DNA from: Plantago ovata
Lineage: Eukaryota; Streptophyta; Magnoliopsida; Lamiales; Plantaginaceae
Assembly: GCA_028274465.1 (NCBI GenBank)
Contig: CM051455.1
Span: forward strand, 119,883,547-119,947,546
Length of the DNA stretch: 64,000 nucleotides
Direction: 5' to 3'
The notes under the pieces are model-generated. The model worked only from the letters and a program-made list of their open reading frames with translations, ran no database searches and was not told where the DNA came from. The stretch's first letter is position 1. The number at the start of each line of letters is the position of its first letter. Position numbers and translations under genes: made by a program. Shown here one piece after another: positions 54,623 through 64,000 of the stretch.

Positions 54623-56694
54623 TGATAGTGTATATGTCTTAGAGACAGTCCTTATTAAGGGCATGTAGCCCTTATAGAGGGCATATATGTACTATTACAC
54701 AGGTCAACGTAATATGATATATGTTTGTCGTTTTACTATTGAGTATCGCTTTCATATTTATATTGCACCAGGCATGCAGCATGTCATATCTCTATTTCTG
54801 TCTGTATTGATATTAAACATGTCCCCTCGGATAGATGACCGATCACACAGATAGTGGGAGCTATGTGAGTTATCATCTATCCCAAACTCTCCCTAGTCGA
54901 GGTTCATCTCGGATGTAGGGGTCTGAATGAACCAGATGAGACTAGTATGCGTGGAGGTTATACTTGTTGGAGCAAGTGTGAGCCGATCCCACGGCCACGG
55001 AACGGATTGTTGGACAATCGAGAAACATTCCCATAACTGCGCATAGTTGTTCGAAGAATGATTATCGAACAATGGAAGTACCCACCGGACACTCCCATCG
55101 ATGTATACTCTACACCGAAGTGATGTCAGTCGTCCTTTGGACTTACAGGACTTTATAATCATATTTGTTGCCCCATATCCTTGGTGGACCCGTCGATGTC
55201 AGCTCTGAATAAGCAGTTGACCTAAGACACGATCCAGGATTATGGCTACATACAAATGGGGATGATAAGTGATTCTGTGAAGGATTCATCTCTCACGTGT
55301 AGCACAGGAGAGCACTGCTCATAGTCGTTCATAGTTGTGACTGGTAAAACCGCTGGCCAACGTATCAATATTATTATGATGGTCATAATAGATATTGGAT
55401 TCACCATGCAACTCACTGAAGACGGTCGTGGATGTATTATTGGGATAGACACTTCATCGATCCTAGATACATTCGAGCAAGTCAGATGAAGGGACGTTAC
55501 CATCGCCGCGTTGAGCGCAACAGACTTCGCAACGAAAGGGTTTGCTTTGAGAAACCTCTCAAACGTCCTCATGTATTAATATTGCAAATGGAACCGTCTA
55601 GGAATTCCATTTTGCCTTGTCTAGGACTTGCTTAATACAATGAGGCCCTATGGGTCACACTATGTGGTGATTCAGCTTATCCGAATATCCTTGAAGATGG
55701 AATCGCAATTAATTTGGAATTAATTGTGATTGATGGATTATAATTGATTTGGAATTAATTATAATATTTAGTGGCTCAATTAATAATTTGGAATTATTAA
55801 TTGAATTGGCTAATTAATTGTATTTTATGTAAATACAATTAAAGATTATATTTTAGAAATATAATAGAGGTTTGATTTGAAAGGATATGTTAATTTAGAA
55901 TTAACATATGCACATGTGCAAAATCTACTTGGAGTTTGAATTGCCTTAGAACTATAAGTGGGTCCCAAAATCGGGACCCACCTATCACCCTCAGGATGCG
56001 CGCGCGCGAGATGGAGTAGGGGAAGGAGTTCGACTCCTTCCTCTTTTAGAAGTCTAAGGGATAAGTTAGATTTTCCTGATTGAGTTTTAATTTGATTGGG
56101 AATGAACCTAGACTTGAAATTGGTTTCCTAGTGCGCTAAGAATTAGATTCTTATTCCTTTATGAAGTCTAATTGCTTATGCTTTAGGCTTCTATTGACTA
56201 CTATATATAGTAGACTATTGGAGAGCTTTTGATATCCATTTTCACACAGTTGAAGAATAAAAATTCTTAGAGAATTATTCTACCTTTCTTAGAGAAAACA
56301 AAAGCTCTCCCCATCACCTAAGCCACGCGCGCGCCACCTACCGGAGGAATCGCCGCATCATCTTCTTGGCCACACAAAGAATATCCTAGCATTCTTTCTG
56401 ATAGGATGTTCATCCGTGGATACCAAGGTTGAGGTTCTAGGAGCTGCAAACTAACTTTTATTGTCTTGCAGATAATCAAAGTATTGCAGATATCTTCGAC
56501 TTCGAAGAAGGAGAAGATTCACCGGATTATTACGAAGACTTGGAAGTTGTGCTTGCTTTGGAAGTAAGGTTCGTCTCCTAATTGACGTGTTTAGATATAT
56601 ACGACATATACATAATCAATTAACCTGCATGTTAAGAAAATTTTTGAAATTCTGCTGCGTACCCTAGGGGTAACTCTGACCGTATTTTCTTACA
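54623..56694 (+). repeat. 5' LTR of copia C
   Basis: It begins TGATAGTGTATATG and ends TTTTCTTACA, 2072 bp. A TATA box (CTATATATAG) lies at 56201-56210. Confidence 0.9.
56201..56210 (+). promoter_or_regulatory. TATA box of copia C LTR
   Basis: CTATATATAG lies about 490 bp before the LTR end, so U3 would be long and R-U5 about 450 bp. The same box is present in the copy on the left. Confidence 0.6.
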
Positions 56695-56695
56695 G

Positions 56696-56711
56696 TGGTA
56701 TCAGAGCCAGG
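56696..56711 (+). promoter_or_regulatory. Primer-binding site, initiator tRNA-Met (copia C)
   Basis: TGGTATCAGAGCCAGG, one base after the LTR. The first 13 bases match the plant initiator tRNA-Met site. Confidence 0.9.
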
Positions 56712-56870
56712 TTAATTGATTACGTATATATATTGTATGCTTCTGTAGTTTATGTGGATGCAATTGATTCTATGATTAATTCGATTTTCAAAATTTTTGT
56801 TTTTTTATATAAATTTAGAATTTATATTTTTTCAAAAAAAAAAAAACAATTAAAATATTATATATATTGA

Positions 56871-57018
56871 CCGGGCCGCCTGCGGGACGCACGCGCCCGG
56901 GTGCCTACGGGACACAGACACCCGCGCCTGCGGACGCACGCGCCCGTGCGCCTCATGCGCCGGGCGCCTGCGGCCGCAGGCACGGTAGGGGACGGGACTA
57001 GGTCCCGTCCCATATTTT
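56871..57018. repeat. GC-rich palindrome cluster in copia C leader
   Basis: Counterpart of 127-255. It includes GGGACGGGAC-TAG-GTCCCGTCCC, GCCTGCGG-CCGCAGGC and repeated GGACGCACGCGCCCG, set in AT-rich DNA. The order of units differs from the left copy. Confidence 0.7.
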
Positions 57019-58219
57019 AATATATATATATATATATATATATTTTCGGGTTGGACCCAAAATCGAATTTTTGAAAATTTTGAGGATTGAATTTTATATT
57101 TGGAATATAAATATGATTTAATTGTAATTGTTTTTAACTAGAGGGGTTAAATTTAATTAGTATAAAGTTAAAGGGCTTATTTGTAATTTATCAATTTATT
57201 GTTTATTGCAAATTAGTCCTTCTACTTTTGAATTTTAGATTTAACACCTCCAAGGTTTCAAAAATTACAATTAAGTCCTTCGGGTTTTCGAAAATTGCTA
57301 CTTGGTCAATAGAATTTTTGATTTTTCAATCTAGTCCAAATTTTCAATTATTTCATAGAGATTATAAGTATGGGATTATAATTTTCATAATGAAATTATG
57401 AAGTCATTTGGCATCCACACAGGCTACTACTTGTTTTGTTTGCTCGATATGATATTGTTTGACAATGCATGTTTAAATACCAAGTATTTTACTTTCCGTT
57501 CGACCGCTATGCGCGCGAGGGTAGGCGGCGCCCTCTTATATGTCGGACCGCATATTTTATGTATGGGTAGGTGGCACCCATTATGTGCTTGACCGCGTTT
57601 AGAACTAGAGTGGATAGGCGGCATCCATTACGTGTAGACCGCTCATGCATGATGGGTAGGCGGCGCCCTTATTTGTTTGTAGATGACTGATAACAACCCT
57701 CAAGCTACAAGCCCCAACCAATATAAGTGCAGAAATATATAAATGTATGTATTTCTGAGATGCTTTCCATACGGTGCTTTAATTCTGAACTTTCATTGCG
57801 TTTTCCTGTATTGGCGACCTCGTCTTACAGACTCGCAGTGATCGTCAGATTAGAGTAAGCCTATGGTTATAACTTACTGCATATTGTATCTAGCGACCTC
57901 GATAGGTACAATATGTAGAGCATCGGGTTAAATTAGATTTAACAACCAAGAGTTGCGTGACGCAATTGGATAGTCCTACCGGTCATATTATGCTATGCGA
58001 CCATCCCCGTTGGAGTATAGCATAGTATGGATTTGGGTCTTGGCCACTACGGTAACTTGTTGGACATTACCCGTATGTTTGTTTTGGGGCAAGCATATGT
58101 GAAAATAGTGGGAGCTAAAGGACCTTGTTGTTTAGTTATGTTGACTGTGTATTTAGAAATAATATTTCAATAGTTGATTTATTATTTTCGTTCTATATTA
58201 TTTCTCCTGGAAAACCGAA
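57019..58219 (+). other. Leader of copia C
   Basis: Untranslated leader. It contains TAGG(T/C)GGC(G/A) direct repeats about 57520-57665 (GGTAGGCGGCGCCC-like, four times), probably structural. No gene is seen. Confidence 0.5.
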
Positions 58220-59040
58220 ATGGCGAGTATCTCACTTCGTGCTGTCTTAGAGAAGCAAATTTTGATCGAACCAAACTTCCGAGATTGGATTAGGAATATA
58301 TGTTTGGTGCTGAGGTACGAAAAGATTGAGTACGTCTTGGACGAGGCTAATCCCGTGTGTCCCGAGAATCAGACTGCCGATCAAGTTGCTGATTTGGAAT
58401 CAAGCTAACAAGGAAAAGTCTGATAAGCATCATGAGGATGCTAGATCCGCGCAGTGTATTATGCTGGCGGCAATGAGCAATGAGCTGCAGAGACAACATG
58501 ATAGCATATTGCCGTATGAGATGCTGAAGCATCTTGAGTCGCTCTTTAAGACGACAGCCAGAAGTGTTGAATTTGATTTGATCAAACAGATACACGGATG
58601 CAAGCTCAATGAAGGAGGCAACATGTCTGAACATGTTCTCAAGATGAGAATAAGATCATGGTGATCTTTTTCCTTCAATCATTGCCGAGTTCGTATTCGC
58701 AGTTCATCGTTAACCACGATGAATGCGAAGGACGTAACACTGCCCGAACTCCATAATCTGCTGAAGACATATGATCAAACTCTTCCTAAGAAGGAAAAGT
58801 CGATCATGTTTGTTAGGCAACTGTCTAACCCAAACCCGAGAAACAAAGGTGCTAAGGGTAAGGGAAAGTCGGGAGACAAGGCTAACACTTCGAGTGATAA
58901 GCCTAAGCGTCTGAACCAGGAAATGAAATTCAAGAGAAGCGGAACGGTACGCACAGATGAATGTCTTTTCTGTAAGCAGAAAGGACATTGGAAGAAAGAT
59001 TTCCCTAAGCTAAGGGCAGATCAAGCTAAGAAGCCGCCGG
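58220..59040 (+). pseudogene. gag of copia C (UBN2-type)
   Basis: The ATG at 58220 opens MASISLRAVLEKQILIEPNF, matching the start of copia gag. A frameshift near 58395 is needed to reach NKEKSDKHHEDARSAQCIML and a further shift near 58660 to reach the rest. The zinc knuckle at about 58960 reads C-L-F-C-x4-H-x4-F: the last Cys (CCHC) is Phe. It would encapsidate the element RNA. Confidence 0.75.
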
Positions 59041-60625
59041 CTTCTAGCTCAGGTATGTTTGTTATTGAAATGAACATGACTACTTTTGACTCCAATGGTT
59101 GGGTATTAGATGCAGGTTGTGGCTTGCACATTTGTAAAAATGTGCAGGGGATAATTGAACACAAGCTAGTCAAGCAAGGTGAAATCGACTTGCATGTTGG
59201 GAACGGCAATCAAGCTGAAGCCAAATGCGTTGGACGCTGCAAGATAGATTTATCTTCAGGACAATGTTTAGAACTTGATAACGTTTATTTTGTTCCATCC
59301 ATTGTCAGAAATATTATTTCCATTCCATTGTTGGACAATTTGGGTTTTTCCTAATACTTGTTATTTTTCGTTAAATGACCAGTATTATGGAAAAGCTCAC
59401 TTAGTGAATGGTTTATATATTTTGCAAAGTAGTCTACCTTTATTTCAAATACATAACAAACAACTGTCTTCAAGTAGGAAGAATAATCCATCTTATCTAT
59501 GGCATTGTCGGCTAGGCCATATCAATGAAACACGGATTCAAAAACTAAGGAAGTTGGACTACTTAGAACCATTTGATTTTGAATCATATGGTACATGCGA
59601 ATCATGTGTTAAGGGTAAGATGACGAACAAACCTTTTGTTGGACAAGGTGTTCGTGCCACTCGCTGCTTAGAGCTCATACATACCGATGTATGTGGACCT
59701 TTTAAAGTCCATGCGCGTGGGGGTTATCCTTACTTCGTTACCTTTACTGACGATTTCTCAAGGTATGGATATATTTATCTTACGAAGAATAAATCCGAGA
59801 CCTTTGGGAAATTCAAGGAGTTTAGGAATGAGGTCGAGAATGAATTGAACCTAAGGATAGTCACTCTTCGATCAGATCGAGGAGGTGAATACCTTAGTGA
59901 AGAATTTATCGACTACTTGAAGGAAAATGGAATTCAATTGCAATGGACCCCTCCTGGAACACCACAATTGAATGGTGTGTCTGAGAGAAGGAATCGAACC
60001 CTGTTAGACATGGTGAGATCAATGATTGGATTCTCGACTCTTCCAAAATATCTATGGGGATATGCATTACAAACTGCAATCTACATTCTGAACCGTGTAC
60101 CATCTAAATCAGTGGAGAAAGCTACTTATGAGTTATGGAAGGGAAAGAAGCCCTCACTGGGCTATCTTAGACCTTGGGGCTGTCTTGCGATAGTCAAACT
60201 GATGCTCACTGATAAGTTAGATGCCAAGGGTGTCAAAGAATATTTCATAGGCTATCCTCGTTAGACGAGAGGCTATGAATTCTATCATGTTGAAGATCAC
60301 TAGGTGATAGTATCTAGAAACCTTAAGTTTTTAGAAGCAGGATACCTCGAAGAAGAGAGGTTAGATGACATGACAGAACTTGAAGAAATTCAAGACTTTG
60401 ACACGCGCGAACATGAGTTCTCTAAATCTTCTGATTTGGACTCAAGTTCAGTGGGAGCTTTCGAAGCAGACAAGTGTAATGATATGACACTTGCTAGGCA
60501 TGTCATAGTCAGTGGGAGTCCTGTGATTAGATCAACAGTTGAAACCACACCAATAGAACCCGTTGTCAATCAAACTGTGCAACAAGTTGCACAAGAGCAG
60601 CCTCCCGCTAGGGAACAAGGTCGCG
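59041..60625 (+). pseudogene. pol: Protease and integrase of copia C
   Basis: The protease has W-V-L-D-A-G-C-G (about 59100), with Ala for the Thr/Ser of the active D-T/S-G. After a stop at 59352 the frame 59275-60264 gives GAG-pre-integrase (H-C-R-L-G-H...C-E-S-C) and the integrase core: Asp in IHTDVCGPF (about 59683), Asp in RSDRGGEY (about 59877) and Glu in GVSERRNRT (about 59982). The linker after integrase (60304-60625) is cut by element D, so RT is missing. Confidence 0.85.
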
Positions 60626-62006
60626 TGATGATGTCGTTTTTCACAAATTAAATTTGTTTAAAAGCCAAAGAACACTTATCACTACACAAACTAGAGTGCA
60701 ATGGCAAGTTTTCCCCGAGTGTCGTTCTCTCGGGACCTAACGTGGCTTTGTTTGAGGTTTTTGCTAGTAATTTCAGACAACGAGTTCAATTGTTTGCAGA
60801 ATTGCTTTCTTAGAACAAAGCAACGAGAAATCAGATTGTTGTAATCAAGTTTGGAAAACGGTTGGTGGTAGAAATCAAATACACATGCATGGGTTACGAA
60901 TATGCTCACAAGTTCAGTGCATAAAACCTTCGATCAAGTCTGCTAAGCAACTCGTCTAGGTAACTTTCAAGACACACATCATAAAAGATCACTATCAATA
61001 CTTTAGAGGTGCTTGTCACTAACACCATTTATCTAGCATGCTGCAAATCTCTAACATACAATCCTATAGCTTTCATTGACCAAGAGTTTGTCACTATACT
61101 CAATTCGAATATATTTTATAGGCAACTAAGAATCATATGAAGGGATTTGCAGCAAGATTGACTCACAATCTCATGTAAGCATAAACATAACCCATAGCAT
61201 GCATATTCTACATTCTACCACCAACACAAAGGATTTAGCTACTCATATTCATCAACATAGACATCAAATCATATGAATTGTAAATAGAATACATCAAATC
61301 AAAATACTAGACAAGAGATAATGATACAATGTTACCACCAAGCTGTCACTAATCGGTGGGTATTGATGAAAACCTCTCCGTAGATGAAACAACGGATGCA
61401 ATCCTATGCCAAAACCTTTAATCCAATCTAAAAATACAATGTTTTTGAGTTTTCTCTGAGTTTTGGGGCTTAGGAGCTCTCCAAAACGAAGCTACAGTTC
61501 AAAAGTATCTAAAAAGTAACAGAAGATCAGATCTAAGAAGGAAAATCCGAAAACGTAACCGCTGCCAAGCGGAGCGCTTGGCAAGCGAAGCGCTTTGGCC
61601 CTCCAAGCACTTCGCTTGGCTGCTGTGCCAAAGCTCCTGGAAAATGAAGCGGAGCGCTTCACTATTCCAGGCGCTTAGCTTGGCTCCTGGGCAGATTTTT
61701 GTCTTCAAACTCAATCTTTTTGCCCTCGTACGGCCCTCGGGTGCCTTGGACTCATCCTTCTCAATGCTTATTGATGCTCAAACACTCACGAACAAGCCAC
61801 GAAGATTGGGGAACTTCAACGGGGCCATCTTTTCATCAAAAAGACTCGTTTTTAGCTCCAAAAACGTCGTTTCGTACCTAAGTGCCTGAAAATGCAGAAA
61901 ACACAAAACGTGACACTATTCTACAAAACTAACCAAAAAACAAGGCTAGAAGATAGCAAAAGAAGGTAAAAAAGACAAGATGAACGCGTCAAAAATACGT
62001 TCATCA
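60626..62006 (-). repeat. 3' LTR of element D
   Basis: About 1.38 kb. It shares short blocks with the A LTRs (GAGTGTCGTTCTCTC, AAATTTGT, GTGACACTATTCTA, ATTTAGCTACTCAT) in the same order. The palindrome array at 61561-61685 has a different core motif. Confidence 0.75.
61561..61685. repeat. Palindrome array with AAGCG/CGCTT core (D LTR)
   Basis: CCAAGCG-GAG-CGCTTGG (61565-61581), AAGCG-AAG-CGCTT, CCAAGCACTTCGCTTGG and GAAGCG-GAG-CGCTTC, then GGCGCTTAGCTTGGC. It takes the place of the GGGCGA/TCGCCC array of A1-A5. No clear TATA box follows in the element's direction. Confidence 0.75.
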
Positions 62007-62774
62007 AACTCGCCAAACCAAACCCTTGCTTGTCCTCAAGCAACAAACTATCCTAAATGCAACACAAAAGGAGTCTCATGCCAAGTAAAGTGAACTAACC
62101 TATTGAATCTACCAAATGCTTATGAACAAAACCAAATGAGCATGACATGCAAGTAGGTTGAAGAATGCCTCGATTGCGAATATACACATTCTCATGTGTA
62201 CTTGGTTAAGCAAAGGAGTCTCTCGTAACATTCTCTACCTGGACCTGGTCAGTGACGACACAATGATGCATGTTATCATACTACAATTGCCCCGTGCCTA
62301 TGAAACCGAGGGCTTACAACTGTTCACCAAGCGAGACTTTTCCTCAAGAGAGGGCGAACCAATACTGGCTCTCATCAAACGAAGGAGGGTTCCCTTAGAA
62401 AGATAACACTCCCCTATTCTACCCAGACTCTCAAGAATGAGCCTCTTTCAACCACTTCTTGAATAGCAAGACGAGGGCGGTCAAGAACAGGCCTTGGACA
62501 AAGGCGACACGAAACGAAAGATAGAATTTACAACTCGATACTTCACAAGGACAAAATATTTACATGACACTTGACACTACGAGACTGCTTTTGGCTTGCA
62601 ACGACCCTTCTTTTGCTTTTGGGTCTTATTCTTTATTTTCTTTCTTCTTCTTTTTTATTTTCTCTTTTTCTTTTCTCTTTTTTTTCTTCTTTTATTTTTC
62701 TCTTTCTTCTTTTTTTTTTTTTTTATATATATATAGGGGCAAGCAGCAGTACTAAGTGTCAAAAACACCTCCCA

Positions 62775-63009
62775 AACCTATTCGAAAGAATAGGTCCCCA
62801 AACCTATTCGAAAGAATAGGTTTGAGCACAAAGACGAAAAAGAAAAAGGAAAGACTCTTTTACAAAGACACCTCCCCAAACCTATTCGAAAGAATAGGTT
62901 GGGACACAAAATAAAAAGAAAAGAAAAAGAAAACTTTACAACGACTCAAAGACGAAAGACAAGATCAACGAAGCAACCCCCTCCCCAAACCTATTCGATA
63001 GAATAGGTT
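62775..63009 (-). repeat. Four conserved 22-nt hairpins (D)
   Basis: Copies at 62775-62796 (last base changed), 62801-62822, 62879-62900 and 62988-63009, each with stem AACCTATTC/GAATAGGTT. Loops on plus are GAAA three times and GATA once. The A elements have two; the first two here are a head-to-tail duplication. Confidence 0.8.
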
Positions 63010-63699
63010 TAATACAAGGAATCGCACACCTCACACTACCTCCTTCCTAGGCATTTGGCAATCTCTAATCGAGGTGAAGAACTTGTCGCCTCTTACGTAC
63101 ATAATTACACGGGTTACAACCATAGACTCTAACATGCATCATTTTATAAGGCCATCGTGAACCGCAACAGAAGAAACATCACTCAAGGTGATGTCGAGAC
63201 TACTAAGCTTAACTAGTGCACATGCGAATGGGACAAACCAAGCGAGACAAGCCTCAAACTACTTGCGAAGTGATGCAACATATGTCAATGGTCATAAACA
63301 CTTAGTCTACTCAATAAAAAAATTCAAAAGACTTGGCAATAAACTCCACACACAACAACGTGCAACAACTAATCTATGGATGATATGCATGCAAAAATTT
63401 GAAAAAACACGACAAATCACATGAACTTGAGTAAAATCAGGCATGTACGAACCACACAAGCATATAGTACTGAAAATCCAATACCCCCTCCCCAAACCTA
63501 AACTTTTTCTCGTCCTCGAGCAAAGGAAAGTTGAATGAAAAGGAAAATTGGATTGAAAGTACACTTCCCTGAGATAAAGGTTCGTGTCCAATCTCCTATA
63601 TATGAGTAGTACCTGAAAGGGTTCAAGAAACATGTGAAAACGGGTGTGCAAAGGTGAGAAGAATGGAAAAAACGAGGAAAATCTGGGTACAGGGTCCAG

Positions 63700-63776
63700 G
63701 TGGACCGCTTGGCGGGAGCCAAGCGGTTCGCTTGACAAGCGGACCGCTTGGGCCTGCCAAGCGCTTCGCTTGGCTC
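63700..63776. repeat. Palindrome array with AAGCG/CGCTT core inside D
   Basis: GTGGACCGCTTGGC...GCCAAGCGGTTCGCTTG, CAAGCGGACCGCTTG and CCAAGCGCTTCGCTTGG lie in the internal region about 1.7 kb from the LTR. The same core as in the LTR of D therefore recurs inside the element, as happens with the other core in A4 and A5. Confidence 0.7.
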
Positions 63777-64000
63777 TGTTTCCAGATTTTCGATGTTTTT
63801 TCCTATCTTAATCACCTAAGGCACCAAGACAAACACTAGACTACCGAATCACGACAAAAGGCACACAGGCCACAACTACAAAAGCAAATAAAGAGTACAA
63901 GAGTCATAAGTCACAACATCATACAACCAAATCGAAATGAAAAGAGTTTCAACCAACAATAGTAAACAAGCCAAAATAACGATAATATAAAAATACTACC

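Larger units (their letters stand above)
54623..60625 (+). mobile_element. Ty1/copia LTR retrotransposon (C), 3' part removed by insertion D
   Basis: In order: LTR (54623-56694), initiator-Met primer site, 1.5-kb leader with GC palindromes, gag, protease, integrase. It breaks off after integrase at about 60625, where element D begins, so reverse transcriptase, RNase H and the 3' LTR are beyond the window or lost. It is inserted into the antisense gene of Tat B. It is the same family as 1-2450. I cannot assign the copia lineage safely. Confidence 0.88.
60626..64000 (-). mobile_element. Diverged family A-like LTR element (D), partial
   Basis: A minus-strand element running off the right edge. 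The 3' LTR (60626-62006) has the family termini TGATGA and TTCATCA. Next comes the polypurine tract, the TTGCTTG-AGGA-CAAGCAA hairpin (62026-62043) and a 3' non-coding region with four AACCTATTC-stem hairpins. Primary sequence is otherwise clearly diverged from A1-A5. No gene is seen in the part present. It is inserted in copia C pol. The exact start is 60626 or 60629 because TGATG is repeated. Confidence 0.75.
62007..64000 (-). other. 3' non-coding region of D
   Basis: There is no gene. It has a long pyrimidine tract on plus (about 62617-62740), blocks shared with the A 3' regions (such as AACATTCTCTACCTGGACCT and CAAACGAAGGAGGGTTCCCT), and the hairpins listed separately. Open frames in the tract are low complexity. 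Confidence 0.6.

Overview
This window looks like repeat-dense plant nuclear DNA, most likely from a eudicot with a sizeable genome; I cannot name the species. The evidence is interrupted genes with GT-AG introns, a class IV HD-ZIP homeobox (HDG11/GL2-type) gene, Ty1/copia and Ty3/gypsy LTR retrotransposons with plant primer-binding sites (initiator tRNA-Met, tRNA-Asp), a tRNA-derived SINE and a Tourist-like MITE. I see no prokaryotic genes, rRNA genes or CRISPR array.

Layout. 1-2450: leader and 5' LTR of a copia element on the minus strand, running off the left edge. 2451-4260: remnant of an LTR family called family A here. 4261-7729: decayed Tat-lineage gypsy pol fragment. 7730-11790: a second, internally deleted family A copy. 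11791-18189: a Tat-type LTR split by a complete minus-strand family A copy (A3, 12038-17523, 5-bp target duplication TGCCC). 18405-22359: HD-ZIP class IV gene 1, lacking exon 1 and probably a pseudogene. 22965-33040: a roughly 0.95-kb low-copy unit (X1) split by family A copy A4 (23353-31692) and by a 772-bp insertion. 34041-40436: HD-ZIP-like gene 2, short and START-less, split in its last exon by A5 (34671-40253, target duplication AGGAT, LTRs about 99% identical). 40731-42323: tandem X3 and X4. 42327-42989: a MITE and a SINE. 44016-44125: exon 1 of a third HD-ZIP IV copy. From 44223 to the end is a nested stack: a Tat gypsy element in intron 1 of that gene, a copia element inserted in its antisense gene at 54623, and a diverged family A-like element (D) inserted in the copia pol at about 60626.

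How the parts relate. The single-copy core is a tandem cluster of HD-ZIP IV-derived genes and X units, about 12 kb after removing the insertions. Every gene in it is broken by retrotransposons or stop codons. Family A elements have Athila-like gag (A4 also protease), a tRNA-Asp primer site and a long structured 3' region, but no reverse transcriptase or integrase. They therefore look non-autonomous (gag-only type) and would need pol from another element.

The most unusual signals are in the non-coding parts of the retroelements. Short GC-rich palindrome arrays sit just upstream of the LTR TATA box in family A, recur inside gag and other internal regions, and have counterparts with a different motif in element D and in the copia leader. 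A 22-nt hairpin with a constant 9-bp stem and a variable 4-nt loop occurs in pairs in every family A copy and four times in D.
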